From positions 887,187 to 951,186 of the forward strand of contig JAKOON010000040.1 in assembly GCA_022577435.1 (NCBI GenBank): a DNA stretch of 64,000 nucleotides. Direction: 5' to 3'. A program made the position numbers and the translations under genes. This document shows, one piece after another, positions 23,901 through 40,351 of the stretch. The notes below the pieces were generated by a model that had not been told where the DNA came from, made no database searches, and saw nothing but the letters and a program-made list of their open reading frames with translations. Position 1 is the first letter of the stretch; each line of letters starts with the position of its first letter. The DNA is from Embiotoca jacksoni. Taxonomy: Eukaryota > Chordata > Actinopteri > Embiotocidae.

Positions 23901-26900
23901 ACCCCTTTACATGTAACAACCCCTTTACATGCAATAACCCCTTTACATGTAATAACCCCTTTACTTGTAATAACCCCTTTACATGTAATAACCACTTCAC
24001 ATGTAATAACCACTTTACATGTAACAACTTCACATGTAATAACCCCTTTACATGTAACAACCCCTTTACATGTAATAACCTCTTTAAATGTAATAACCCC
24101 TTTACATGTAACAACCCCTTTACATGTAACAACCCCTTTACATGTAATAACCACTTCACATGTAATAACCCCTTTACATGTAATAACCCCTTTACATGTA
24201 ATAACCCCTTTACTTGTAATAACCCCTTTACATGTAACAACCCCTTTACATGTAATAACCCCTTTATTTGTAATAACCACTTTACATGTAACAACTTCAC
24301 ATGTAATAACCCCTTTACATGTAACAACCCCTTCACATGTAATAACCACTTTACACGTAATAACCACTTTACACTTCACATGTAATAACCCCTTTACTTG
24401 TAATAACCACTTTACATGTAACAACTTCACATGTAATAACCTCTTTACTTGTAATAACCACTTTAAATGTAATAACCACTTTCCATGTAATAAACATTTT
24501 ACATGTAATAGCTCATTTACTTGCAATAACCACTTTACATGTAGTAACCACTTTACATGTAATAACCCTTTACATTTAATAACCCCTTTACTTGTAATAA
24601 TCACTTTACATGTAGTAACCACTTTACATGTAATAACCCCTTTACATGTAATAACCCCTTTACTTGTAATAACCACTTTACATGTAGTAACCACTTTACA
24701 TGTAGTAACCACTTTACATTTAATACACCCTTTACATGTAATAACCACTTCGCATGTAATAACCACTTCACATGTAATAACCCCTTTACATGTAATAACC
24801 CCTTTACATGTAATAACCACTTTACTTGTAATAACCCCTTTACATGTAATAACCACTTCACATGTAATAACCACTTTACATGTAACAACTTCACATGTAA
24901 TAACCCCTTTACATGTAACAACCCCTTTACATGTAATAACCCCTTTACTTGTAATAACCCCTTTACATGTAACAACCCCTTTACATGTAACAACCCCTTC
25001 ACATGTAACAACCCCTTCACATGTAATAACCACTTCACATGTAATAATCCCTTTACATGTAACAACCCCTTTACATGTAATAAGCCCTTTACATGTAACA
25101 ACCCCTTTACATGTAATAAGCCCTTTATATGTAATAACCCCTTTACTTGTAATAACCCCTTTACATGTAATAACCACTTCACATGTAATAACCACTTTAC
25201 ACGTAACAACTTCACATGTAATAACCCCTTTACATGTAACAACCCCTTTAATGTAATAACCTCTTTAAATGTAATAACCCCTTTACATGTAACAACCCCT
25301 TTACATGTAACAACCCTTTTACATGTAATAACCACTTCACATGTAATAACCCCTTTACATGTAACAACCCCTTTACATGTAATAACCCCTTTACATGTAA
25401 TAAACCCTTTACTTGTAATAACCCCTTTACATATAACAACCCCTTTACATGTAATAACCCCTTTATTTGTAAGAACCACTTTACATGTAACAACTTCACA
25501 TGTAATAACCCCTTTACATGTAACAACCCCTTCACATGTAACAACCCCTTTACATGTAACAACCCCTTTAATGTAATAACCTCTTTAAATGTAATAACCC
25601 CTTTACATGTAACAACCCCTTTACATGTAACAACCCCTTCACATGTAATAACCACTTCACATGTAATAATCCCTTTACATGTAACAACCCCTTTACATGT
25701 AATAACCCCTTTATATGTAACAACCCCTTTACATGTAATAAGCCCTTTACATGTAATAACCACTTTACACTTTACATGTAATCACCACTTTACATGTAAT
25801 AACCACTTTAAATGTAATAACCACTTTACATGTAATAATCACTTTACATGAAGTAACAACTTTACACATAGTAACCACTTTACACGTAATAATCCCTTTA
25901 CTTGTAATAACCACTTTACATGTAATAACCACTTTAAACGTAATAACCACTTTACATGCAATAACTCATTTACTTGCAATAACCACTTTACAAGTCATAA
26001 CCCCTTTACATTTAATAAACCATTTACATGCAATAACCACTTTACATGTAATAACCACTTTACACTTTACATGTAATAACCACTTTACACTTCACATGTA
26101 ATAACCACTTTACTTGTAATAACCACTTTACATGTAACAACTTCACATGTGATAACCACTATACATGTAACAACCACTTTACATGTAATAACCACTTTAC
26201 ATGTAATAACCACTTTCCATGTAATGACTTCGCATGTAACAACTCCTTTACATGTAATAACCCCTTTAAATGTAATAACCCCTTTAAATGTAATAACCCC
26301 GTTACATGTAATAACCCCTTTACTTGTAATAAACACTTTACATGTAACAACTGCACATGTAATAACCGCTTTACGTGTAACAACCACTTTACATGTAATA
26401 ACCACTTTATATGTAATGACTTCACATGTAATAACCACTTTACATATAATAACCTCTTTACTTGTAATAACCACTTTAAATGTAATAACCACTTTCCATG
26501 TAATAGACATTTTACATGTAATAGCTCATTTACTTGCAATAACCACTTTACATGTAGTAACCACTTTACTTGTAATAACCCCTTTACATGTAACAACCCC
26601 TTTACATGTAACAACCCCTTTACATGTAATAACCCCTTTACTTGTAATAACCCCTTTACATGTAATAACCCCTTTATTTGCAATAACCACTTCACATGTA
26701 ATAACTTCACATGTAATAACCCCTTTACATGTAACAACCCCTTTACATGCAATAACCCCTTTACATGTAATAACCCCTTTACTTGTAATAACCCCTTTAC
26801 ATGTAATAACCACTTCACATGTAATAACCCCTTTACATGTAACAACCCCTTTACATGTAATAACCTCTTTAAATGTAATAACCCCTTTACATGTAACAAC

Positions 26901-29900
26901 CCCTTTACATGTAACAACCCCTTTACATGTAATAACCCCTTTACATGTAATAACCCCTTTACATGTAATAACCCCTTTACTTGTAATAACCCCTTTACAT
27001 GTAACAACCCCTTTACATGTAATAACCCCTTTATTTGTAATAACCACTTTACATGTAACAACTTCACATGTAATAACCCCTTTACATGTAACAACCCCTT
27101 CACATGTAATAACCACTTCACATGTAATAATCCCTTTACATGTAACAACCCATTTACATGTAATAACCCCTTTATATGTAACAACCCCTTTACATGTAAA
27201 AAGCCCTTTACATGTAATAACCCCTTTACATGTAATAACCACTTTACACTTTGTATGTAATCACCGCTTTACATGTAATAACCACTTTACACGTAATAAT
27301 CCCTTTACTTGTAATAACCACTTTACATGTAATAACCACTTTAAACGTAATAACCACTTTACATGTAATAAACATTTTACGTGCAATAACTCATTTACTT
27401 GCAATAACCACTTTCAAAGTCATAACCCCTTTACATTTAATAAACCATTTACATGCAATAACCACTTTACATGTAATAACCACTTTACACTTTACAAGTA
27501 ATAACCACTTTACACTTCACATGTAATAACCACTTTACTTGTAATAACCACTTTACATGTAACAACTTCACATGTAATAACCACTATACATGTAACAACC
27601 ACTTTACATGTAATAACCACTTTACATGTAATGACTTCACGTGTAATAACCACTTTACATGTAGTAACAACTTTACAGGTAATAACTACTTTGCACGTAA
27701 TAACCACTCTGCATGCAACTACTTCACATGTCATAACTCCTTTACATGTAATAACCCCTTTAAATGTAATAACCCCTTTAAATGTAATAACCCCGTTACA
27801 TGTAATAACCCCTTTACTTGTAATAACCACTTTACATGTAACAACTGCACATGTAATAACCGCTTTACGTGTAACAACCACTTTCAATGTAATAACCACT
27901 TTAAATGTAATGACTTCACATGTAATAACCACTTTACATGTAATAACCTCTTTACATGTAATAACCACTTTAAATGTAATAACCACTTTCCATGTAATAG
28001 ACATTTTACATGTAATAGCTCATTTACTTGCAATAACCACTTTACATGTAGTAACCACTTTACATGTAATAACCCTTTACATTTAATAAACCATTTACAT
28101 GTAATAACCACTTTACACGTAAAAACCACTTTACACTTCACATGTAATAACCTCTTTACTTGTAACAACCACTTTAAATGTAATAACCACTTTCCATGTA
28201 ATAAACATTTCACACGTAACAGCTCATTTACTTGCAATAACCACTTTACATGTAGTAACCACTTTACATGTAATAACCCTTTACATTTAATAACCCCTTT
28301 ACTTGTAATAATCACTTTACATGTAGTAACCACTTTACATGTAATAACCCCTTTACATGTAATAACCCCTTTACTTGTAATAACCACTTTACATGTAGTA
28401 ACCACTTTACATGTAGTAACCACTTTACATTTAATACACCCTTTACATGTAATAACCACTTCGCATGTAATAACCACTTCACATGTAATAACCCCTTTAC
28501 ATGTAATAACCCCTTTACATGTAATAACCCCTTTACTTGTAATAACCCCTTTACATGTAATAACCACTTCACATGTAATAACCACTTTACATGTAACAAC
28601 TTCACATGTAATAACCCCTTTACATGTAACAAACCCTTTACATGTAATAACCCCTTTACATGTAACAACCCCTTCACATGTAATAACCACTTCACATGTA
28701 ATAATCCCTTTACATGTAACAACCCCTTTACATGTAATAACCTCTTTAAATGTAATAACCCCTTTACATGTAACAACCCCTTTACATGTAACAACCCCTT
28801 TACATGTAATAACCACTTCACATGTAATAACCCCTTTACATGTAACAACCCCTTTACATGTAATAACCCCTTTACATGTAATAACCCCTTTACTTGTAAT
28901 AACCCCTTTATTTGTAATAACCACTTTACATGTAACAACTTCACATGAAATAACCCCTTTACATGTAACAACCCCTTCACATGTAATTACCACTTCACAT
29001 GTAATAATCACTTTACATGTAACAACCCCTTTACATGTAATAACCCCTTTATATGTAACAACCCCTTTACATGTAATAAGCCCTTTACATGTAATAACCC
29101 CTTTACATGTAATAACCACTTTACACTTTACATGTAATCACCACTTTACATGTAATAACCACTTTAAATGTAATAACCACTTTACATGTAATAATCACTT
29201 TACATGAAGTAACAACTTTACACATAGTAACCACTTTACACGTAATAATCCCTTTACTTGTAATAACCACTTTACATGTAATAACCACTTTAAACGTAAT
29301 AACCACTTTACATGCAATAACCCAATTACAAGCAATAACCCCTTGACATGTAATGCCAAATTTACATGTACTATCCACTTTACATGTAATAACCTCTTCA
29401 CTTGTAATAACCACTTTAAATGTAATAACCACTTTACATGTAATAAACATTTTACATGCAATAACTCATTTACTTGCAATAACCACTTTACAAGTCATAA
29501 CCCCTTTACATTTAATAAACCATTTACATGCAATAACCACTTTACATGTAATAACCACTTTACACTTTACATGTAATAACCACTTTACACTTCACATGTA
29601 ATAACCACTTTACGTGTAACAACCACTTTACATGTAATAACCACTTTAAATGTAATGACTTCACATGTAATAACCACTTTACATGTAATAACGTCTTTAC
29701 TTGTAATAACCACTTTAAATGTAATAACCACTTTCCATGTAATAGACATTTTACATGTAATAGCTCATTTACTTGCAATAACCACTTTACATGTAGTAAC
29801 CACTTTACATGTAATAACCCTTTACATTTAATAAACCATTTACATGTAATAACCACTTTACACGTAATAACCACTTTACACTTCACATATAATAACCCCT

Positions 29901-31921
29901 TTAAATGTAATAACCCCTTTACATGTAACAACCCCTTTACATGTAACTACCCCTTTACATGTAATAACCCCTTTACTTGTAATAACCCCTTTACATGTAA
30001 TAACCCCTTTATTTGCAATTACCACTTCACATATAATAACTTCACATGTAATAACCCCTTTACATGTAACAACCACTTTACATGTAATAACCACTTTACA
30101 TGTAATGACTTCGCATGTAACAACCACTTTACATGTAGTAACAACTTTACAGGTAATAACTACTTTGCACGTAATAACCACTCTGCATGCAACTACTTCA
30201 CATGTCATAACTCCTTTACATGTAATAACCCCTTTAAATGTAATAACCCCTTTAAATGTAATAACCCCGTTACATGTAATAACCCCTTTACTTGTAATAA
30301 CCCCTTTACTTGTAACAACTGCACATGTAATAACCGCTTTACGTGTAACAACCACTTTACATGTAATAACCACTTTAAATGTAATGACTTCACATGTAAT
30401 AACCACTTTACATATAATAACCTCTTTACTTGTAATAACCACTTTAAATGTAATAACCACTTTCCATGTAATAGACATTTTACATGTAATAGCTCATTTA
30501 CTTGCAATAACCACTTTACATGTAGTAACCACTTTACTTGTAATAACCCCTTTAAATGTAATAACCCCTTTACATGTAACAAACCCTTCACATGTAATAA
30601 CCCCTTTACATGTAACAACCCCTTTACATGCAATAACCCCTTTACATGTAATAACCCCTTTACTTGTAATAACCCCTTTACATGTAATAACCACTTCACA
30701 TGTAATAACCACTTTACATGTAACAACTTCACATGTAATAACCCCTTTACATGTAACAACCCCTTTACATGTAATAACCTCTTTAAATGTAATAACCCCT
30801 TTACATGTAACAACCCCTTTACATGTAACAACCCCTTTACATGTAATAACCACTTCACATGTAATAACCCCTTTACATGTAATAACCCCTTTACATGTAA
30901 TAACCCCTTTACTTGTAATAACCCCTTTACATGTAACAACCCCTTTACATGTAATAACCCCTTTATTTGTAATAACCACTTTACATGTAACAACTTCACA
31001 TGTAATAACCCCTTTACATGTAACAACCCCTTCACATGTAATAACCACTTTACACGTAATAACCACTTTACACTTCACATGTAATAACCCCTTTACTTGT
31101 AATAACCACTTTACATGTAACAACTTCACATGTAATAACCTCTTTACTTGTAATAACCACTTTAAATGTAACAACCACTTTCCATGTAATAAACATTTTA
31201 CATGTAATAGCTCATTTACTTGCAATAACCACTTTACATGTAGTAACCACTTTACATGTAATAACCCTTTACATTTAATAACCCCTTTACTTGTAATAAT
31301 CACTTTACATGTAGTAACCACTTTACATGTAATAACCCCTTTACATGTAATAACCCCTTTACTTGTAATAACCACTTTACATGTAGTAACCACTTTACAT
31401 GTAGTAACCACTTTACATTTAATACACCCTTTACATGTAATAACCACTTCGCATGTAATAACCACTTCACATGTAATAACCCCTTTACATGTAATAACCC
31501 CTTTACATGTAATAACCACTTTACTTGTAATAACCCCTTTACATGTAATAACCACTTCACATGTAATAACCACTTTACATGTAACAACTTCACATGTAAT
31601 AACCCCTTTACATGTAACAACCCCTTTACATGTAATAACCCCTTTACTTGTAATAACCCCTTTACATGTAACAACCCCTTTACATGTAACAACCCCTTCA
31701 CATGTAACAACCCCTTCACATGTAATAACCACTTCACATGTAATAATCCCTTTACATGTAACAACCCCTTTACATGTAATAAGCCCTTTACATGTAACAA
31801 CCCCTTTACATGTAATAAGCCCTTTATATGTAATAACCCCTTTACTTGTAATAACCCCTTTACATGTAATAACCACTTCACATGTAATAACCACTTTACA
31901 CGTAACAACTTCACATGTAAT
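20361..31921. repeat. First copy of an 11.5-kb tandem duplication
   Basis: Sequence starting AACGACTTTAAATG at 20361 restarts at 31922. Marker blocks correspond at offset 11,561 near the start (21438 with 32999; 20761 with 32322), 11,501 in the middle (23226 with 34727; 26149 with 37650) and 11,483 later (27251 with 38734; 28312 with 39795). The offset steps are explained by indels: 186 bp present only in copy 1, 126 bp present only in copy 2, and smaller changes of whole 18-bp units. Confidence 0.8.
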
Positions 31922-34900
31922 AACGACTTTAAATGTAATGACCACTTTACATGTAATAAACAGTTTACATGTAATAACCCCTTTAAATTTATAAACCCTT
32001 TACATTGAATAAACCATTTACTTGTAATAACCACTTTAAATTTAATAAACCCTTTACATTTAATAAACCCTTTACATGTAATAACCCCTTTACACTTTAC
32101 ATGTAATCACCACTTTACATGTAATAACCACTTTAAATGTAATAACCACTTTACATGTAATAATCACTTTACATGAAGTAACAACTTTACACATAGTAAC
32201 CACTTTACACGTAATAACCCCTTTACTTGTAATAACCACTTTACATGTAATAACCACTTTAAACGTAATAACCACTTTACATGCAATAACCCAATTACAA
32301 GCAATAACCCCTTGACATGCAATGCCAAATTTACATGTACTATCCACTTTACATGTAATAACCTCTTCACTTGTAATAACCACTTTAAATGTAGTAACCA
32401 CTTTACATGTAATAAACATTTTACATGTAATAACTCATTTACTTGCAATAACCACTTTACAAGTCATAACCCCTTTACATTTAATAAACCATTTACATGC
32501 AATAACCACTTTACATGTAATAACCACTTTACACTTTACATGTAATAACCACTTTACACTTCATATGTAATAACCACTTTACTTGTAATAACCACTTTAC
32601 ATGTAACAACTTCACATGTAATAACCACTATACATGTAACAACCACTTTACATGTAATAACCACTTTACATGTAATGACTTCACATGTAATAACCACTTT
32701 ACATGTAGTAACAACTTTACAGGTAATAACTACTTTGCACGTAATAACCACTCTGCATGCAACTACTTCACATGTCATAACTCCTTTACATGTAATAACC
32801 CCTTTAAATGTAATAACCCCTTTAAATGTAATAACCCCGTTACATGTAATAACCCCTTTACTTGTAATAACCACTTTACATGTAACAACTGCACATGTAA
32901 TAACCGCTTTACGTGTAACAACCACTTTCCATGTAATAAACATTTTACATGTAATAGCTCATTTACTTGCAATAACCACTTTACATGTAGTAACCACTTT
33001 ACATGTAATAAGCCTTTACATTTAATAACCCCTTTCCATGTAAGAGCCATTTTAAATGTAATAGCTCATTTACTTGCAATAACCACTTTACATGTAGTAA
33101 CCACTTTACATGTAATAACCCTTTACATTTAATAAACCATTTACATGTAATAACCACTTTACACGTAATAACCACTTTACACTTCACATGTAATAACCCC
33201 TTTACTTGTAATAACCCCTTTACATGTAATAACCCCTTTACTTGTAATAACCACTTTACATGTAGTAACCACTTTACATGTAGTAACCACTTTACATTTA
33301 ATACACCCTTTACATGTAATAACCACTTCGCATGTAATAACCACTTCACATGTAATAACCCCTTTACATGTAATAACCCCTTTACTTGTAATAACCCCTT
33401 TACATGTAATAACCACTTCACATGTAATAACCACTTTACATGTAACAACTTCACATGTAATAACCCCTTTACATGTAACAACCCCTTTACATGTAATAAC
33501 CCCTTTACATGTAACAACCCCTTCACATGTAACAACCCCTTCACATGTAATAACCACTTCACATGTAATAATCCCTTTACATTTAACAACCCCTTTACAT
33601 GTAATAAGCCCTTTACATGTAACAACCCCTTTACATGTAATAAGCCCTTTATATGTAATAACCCCTTTACTTGTAATAACCCCTTTACATGTAATAACCA
33701 CTTCACATGTAATAACCACTTTACATGTAACAACTTCACATGTAATAACCCCTTTACATGTAACAACCCCTTTAATGTAATAACCTCTTTAAATGTAATA
33801 ACCCCTTTACATGTAACAACCCCTTTACATGTAACAACCCCTTTACATGTAATAACCACTTCACATGTAATAACCCCTTTACATGTAACAACCCCTTTAC
33901 ATGTAATAACCCCTTTACATGTAAGAACCCCTTTACTTGTAATAACCCCTTTACATGTAACAACCCCTTTACATGTAATAACCCCTTTATTTGTAAGAAC
34001 CACTTTACATGTAACAACTTCACATGTAATAACCCCTTTACATGTAACAACCCCTTCACATGTAACAACCCCTTTACATGTAACAACCCCTTTACATGTA
34101 ATAACCACTTCACATGTAATAACCCCTTTACATGTAACAACCCCTTTAATGTAATAACCTCTTTAAATGTAATAACCCCTTTACATGTAACAACCCCTTT
34201 ACATGTAACAACCCCTTCACATGTAATAACCACTTCACATGTAATAATCCCTTTACATGTAACAACCCCTTTACATGTAATAACCCCTTTATATGTAACA
34301 ACCCCTTTACATGTAATAAGCCCTTTACATGTAATAACCACTTTACACTTTACATGTAATCACCACTTTACATGTAATAACCACTTTAAATGTAATAACC
34401 ACTTTACATGTAATAATCACTTTACATGAAGTAACAACTTTACACATAGTAACCACTTTACACGTAATAATCCCTTTACTTGTAATAACCACTTTACATG
34501 TAATAACCACTTTAAACGTAATAACCACTTTTCATGCAATAACTCATTTACTTGCAATAACCACTTTACAAGTCATAACCCCTTTTCATTTAATAAACCA
34601 TTTACATGCAATAACCACTTTACATGTAATAACCACTTTACACTTTACATGTAATAACCACTTTACACTTCACATGTAATAACCACTTTACTTGTAATAA
34701 CCACTTTACATGTAACAACTTCACATGTGATAACCACTATACATGTAACAACCACTTTACATGTAATAACCACTTTACATGTAATAACCACTTTACATGT
34801 AATGACTTCGCATGTAACAACCACTTTACATGTAGTAACAACTTTACAGGTAATAACTACTTTGCACGTAATAACCACTCTGCATGCAACTACTTCACAT

Positions 34901-37900
34901 GTCATAACTCCTTTACATGTAATAACCCCTTTAAATGTAATAACCCCTTTAAATGTAATAACCCCGTTACATGTAATAACCCCTTTACTTGTAATAACCA
35001 CTTTACATGTAACAACTGCACATGTAATAACCGCTTTACGTGTAACAACCACTTTACATGTAATAACCACTTTAAATGTAATGACTTCACATGTAATAAC
35101 CACTTTACATATAATAACCTCTTTACTTGTAATAACCACTTTAAATGTAATAACCACTTTCCATGTAATAGACATTTTACATGTAATAGCTCATTTACTT
35201 GCAATAACCACTTTACATGTAGTAACCACTTTACTTGTAATAACCCCTTTAAATGTAATAACCCCTTTACATGTAACAAACCCTTTACATGTAACAACCC
35301 CTTTACATGTAATAACCCCTTTACTTGTAATAACCCCTTTACATGTAATAACCCCTTTATTTGCAATAACCACTTCACATGTAATAACTTCACATGTAAT
35401 AACCCCTTTACATGTAACAACCCCTTTACATGCAATAACCCCTTTACATGTAATAACCCCTTTACTTGTAATAACCCCTTTACATGTAATAACCACTTCA
35501 CATGTAATAACCACTTTACATGTAACAACTTCACATGTAATAACCCCTTTACATGTAACAACCCCTTTACATGTAATAACCTCTTTAAATGTAATAACCC
35601 CTTTACATGTAACAACCCCTTTACATGTAACAACCCCTTTACATGTAATAACCACTTCACATGTAATAACCCCTTTACATGTAATAACCCCTTTACATGT
35701 AATAACCCCTTTACTTGTAATAACCCCTTTACATGTAACAACCCCTTTACATGTAATAACCCCTTTATTTGTAATAACCACTTTACATGTAACAACTTCA
35801 CATGTAATAACCCCTTTACATGTAACAACCCCTTCACATGTAATAACCACTTTACACGTAATAACCACTTTACACTTCACATGTAATAACCCCTTTACTT
35901 GTAATAACCACTTTACATGTAACAACTTCACATGTAATAACCTCTTTACTTGTAATAACCACTTTAAATGTAATAACCACTTTCCATGTAATAAACATTT
36001 TACATGTAATAGCTCATTTACTTGCAATAACCACTTTACATGTAGTAACCACTTTACATGTAATAACCCTTTACATTTAATAACCCCTTTACTTGTAATA
36101 ATCACTTTACATGTAGTAACCACTTTACATGTAATAACCCCTTTACATGTAATAACCCCTTTACTTGTAATAACCACTTTACATGTAGTAACCACTTTAC
36201 ATGTAGTAACCACTTTACATTTAATACACCCTTTACATGTAATAACCACTTCGCATGTAATAACCACTTCACATGTAATAACCCCTTTACATGTAATAAC
36301 CCCTTTACATGTAATAACCACTTTACTTGTAATAACCCCTTTACATGTAATAACCACTTCACATGTAATAACCACTTTACATGTAACAACTTCACATGTA
36401 ATAACCCCTTTACATGTAACAACCCCTTTACATGTAATAACCCCTTTACTTGTAATAACCCCTTTACATGTAACAACCCCTTTACATGTAACAACCCCTT
36501 CACATGTAACAACCCCTTCACATGTAATAACCACTTCACATGTAATAATCCCTTTACATGTAACAACCCCTTTACATGTAATAAGCCCTTTACATGTAAC
36601 AACCCCTTTACATGTAATAAGCCCTTTATATGTAATAACCCCTTTACTTGTAATAACCCCTTTACATGTAATAACCACTTCACATGTAATAACCACTTTA
36701 CACGTAACAACTTCACATGTAATAACCCCTTTACATGTAACAACCCCTTTAATGTAATAACCTCTTTAAATGTAATAACCCCTTTACATGTAACAACCCC
36801 TTTACATGTAACAACCCTTTTACATGTAATAACCACTTCACATGTAATAACCCCTTTACATGTAACAACCCCTTTACATGTAATAACCCCTTTACATGTA
36901 ATAAACCCTTTACTTGTAATAACCCCTTTACATATAACAACCCCTTTACATGTAATAACCCCTTTATTTGTAAGAACCACTTTACATGTAACAACTTCAC
37001 ATGTAATAACCCCTTTACATGTAACAACCCCTTCACATGTAACAACCCCTTTACATGTAACAACCCCTTTAATGTAATAACCTCTTTAAATGTAATAACC
37101 CCTTTACATGTAACAACCCCTTTACATGTAACAACCCCTTCACATGTAATAACCACTTCACATGTAATAATCCCTTTACATGTAACAACCCCTTTACATG
37201 TAATAACCCCTTTATATGTAACAACCCCTTTACATGTAATAAGCCCTTTACATGTAATAACCACTTTACACTTTACATGTAATCACCACTTTACATGTAA
37301 TAACCACTTTAAATGTAATAACCACTTTACATGTAATAATCACTTTACATGAAGTAACAACTTTACACATAGTAACCACTTTACACGTAATAATCCCTTT
37401 ACTTGTAATAACCACTTTACATGTAATAACCACTTTAAACGTAATAACCACTTTACATGCAATAACTCATTTACTTGCAATAACCACTTTACAAGTCATA
37501 ACCCCTTTACATTTAATAAACCATTTACATGCAATAACCACTTTACATGTAATAACCACTTTACACTTTACATGTAATAACCACTTTACACTTCACATGT
37601 AATAACCACTTTACTTGTAATAACCACTTTACATGTAACAACTTCACATGTGATAACCACTATACATGTAACAACCACTTTACATGTAATAACCACTTTA
37701 CATGTAATAACCACTTTCCATGTAATGACTTCGCATGTAACAACTCCTTTACATGTAATAACCCCTTTAAATGTAATAACCCCTTTAAATGTAATAACCC
37801 CGTTACATGTAATAACCCCTTTACTTGTAATAAACACTTTACATGTAACAACTGCACATGTAATAACCGCTTTACGTGTAACAACCACTTTACATGTAAT

Positions 37901-40351
37901 AACCACTTTATATGTAATGACTTCACATGTAATAACCACTTTACATATAATAACCTCTTTACTTGTAATAACCACTTTAAATGTAATAACCACTTTCCAT
38001 GTAATAGACATTTTACATGTAATAGCTCATTTACTTGCAATAACCACTTTACATGTAGTAACCACTTTACTTGTAATAACCCCTTTACATGTAACAACCA
38101 CTTTACATGTAACAACCCCTTTACATGTAATAACCCCTTTACTTGTAATAACCCCTTTACATGTAATAACCCCTTTATTTGCAATAACCACTTCACATGT
38201 AATAACTTCACATGTAATAACCCCTTTACATGTAACAACCCCTTTACATGCAATAACCCCTTTACATGTAATAACCCCTTTACTTGTAATAACCCCTTTA
38301 CATGTAATAACCACTTCACATGTAATAACCCCTTTACATGTAACAACCCCTTTACATGTAATAACCTCTTTAAATGTAATAACCCCTTTACATGTAACAA
38401 CCCCTTTACATGTAACAACCCCTTTACATGTAATAACCCCTTTACATGTAATAACCCCTTTACATGTAATAACCCCTTTACATGTAACAACCCCTTTACA
38501 TGTAATAACCCCTTTATTTGTAATAACCACTTTACATGTAACAACTTCACATGTAATAACCCCTTTACATGTAACAACCCCTTCACATGTAATAACCACT
38601 TCACATGTAATAATCCCTTTACATGTAACAACCCATTTACATGTAATAACCCCTTTATATGTAACAACCCCTTTACATGTAAAAAGCCCTTTACATGTAA
38701 TAACCCCTTTACATGTAATAACCACTTTACACTTTGTATGTAATCACCGCTTTACATGTAATAACCACTTTACACGTAATAATCCCTTTACTTGTAATAA
38801 CCACTTTACATGTAATAACCACTTTAAACGTAATAACCACTTTACATGTAATAAACATTTTACGTGCAATAACTCATTTACTTGCAATAACCACTTTCAA
38901 AGTCATAACCCCTTTACATTTAATAAACCATTTACATGCAATAACCACTTTACATGTAATAACCACTTTACACTTTACAAGTAATAACCACTTTACACTT
39001 CACATGTAATAACCACTTTACTTGTAATAACCACTTTACTTGTAACAAATTCACATGTAATAACCACTATACATGTAACAACCACTTTACATGTAATAAC
39101 CACTTTACATGTAATGACTTCACGTGTAATAACCACTTTACATGTAGTAACAACTTTACAGGTAATAACTACTTTGCACGTAATAACCACTCTGCATGCA
39201 ACTACTTCACATGTCATAACTCCTTTACATGTAATAACCCCTTTAAATGTAATAACCCCTTTAAATGTAATAACCCCGTTACATGTAATAACCCCTTTAC
39301 TTGTAATAACCACTTTACATGTAACAACTGCACATGTAATAACCGCTTTACGTGTAACAACCACTTTCAATGTAATAACCACTTTAAATGTAATGACTTC
39401 ACATGTAATAACCACTTTACATGTAATAACCTCTTTACATGTAATAACCACTTTAAATGTAATAACCACTTTCCATGTAATAGACATTTTACATGTAATA
39501 GCTCATTTACTTGCAATAACCACTTTACATGTAGTAACCACTTTACATGTAATAACCCTTTACATTTAATAAACCATTTACATGTAATAACCACTTTACA
39601 CGTAAAAACCACTTTACACTTCACATGTAATAACCTCTTTACTTGTAACAACCACTTTAAATGTAATAACCACTTTCCATGTGATAAACATTTCACACGT
39701 AACAGCTCATTTACTTGCAATAACCACTTTACATGTAGTAACCACTTTACATGTAATAACCCTTTACATTTAATAACCCCTTTACTTGTAATAATCACTT
39801 TACATGTAGTAACCACTTTACATGTAATAACCCCTTTACATGTAATAACCCCTTTACTTGTAATAACCACTTTACATGTAGTAACCACTTTACATGTAGT
39901 AACCACTTTACATTTAATACACCCTTTACATGTAATAACCACTTCGCATGTAATAACCACTTCACATGTAATAACCCCTTTACATGTAATAACCCCTTTA
40001 CATGTAATAACCCCTTTACTTGTAATAACCCCTTTACATGTAATAACCACTTCACATGTAATAACCACTTTACATGTAACAACTTCACATGTAATAACCC
40101 CTTTACATGTAACAAACCCTTTACATGTAATAACCCCTTTACATGTAACAACCCCTTCACATGTAATAACCACTTCACATGTAATAATCCCTTTACATGT
40201 AACAACCCCTTTACATGTAATAACCTCTTTAAATGTAATAACCCCTTTACATGTAACAACCCCTTTACATGTAACAACCCCTTTACATGTAATAACCACT
40301 TCACATGTAATAACCCCTTTACATGTAACAACCCCTTTACATGTAATAACC
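31922..40351. repeat. Second copy of the 11.5-kb duplication, left part
   Basis: This follows copy 1 directly and matches it at offsets of 11,561 to 11,483 until about 40351. There a further 7,249-bp duplication interrupts the correspondence. The remainder of copy 1 (from about 29121) resumes at about 49029, an offset of 19,908. That equals 11,483 + 7,249 + 1,212 - 36, so the nested duplications account for the arithmetic. Confidence 0.75.
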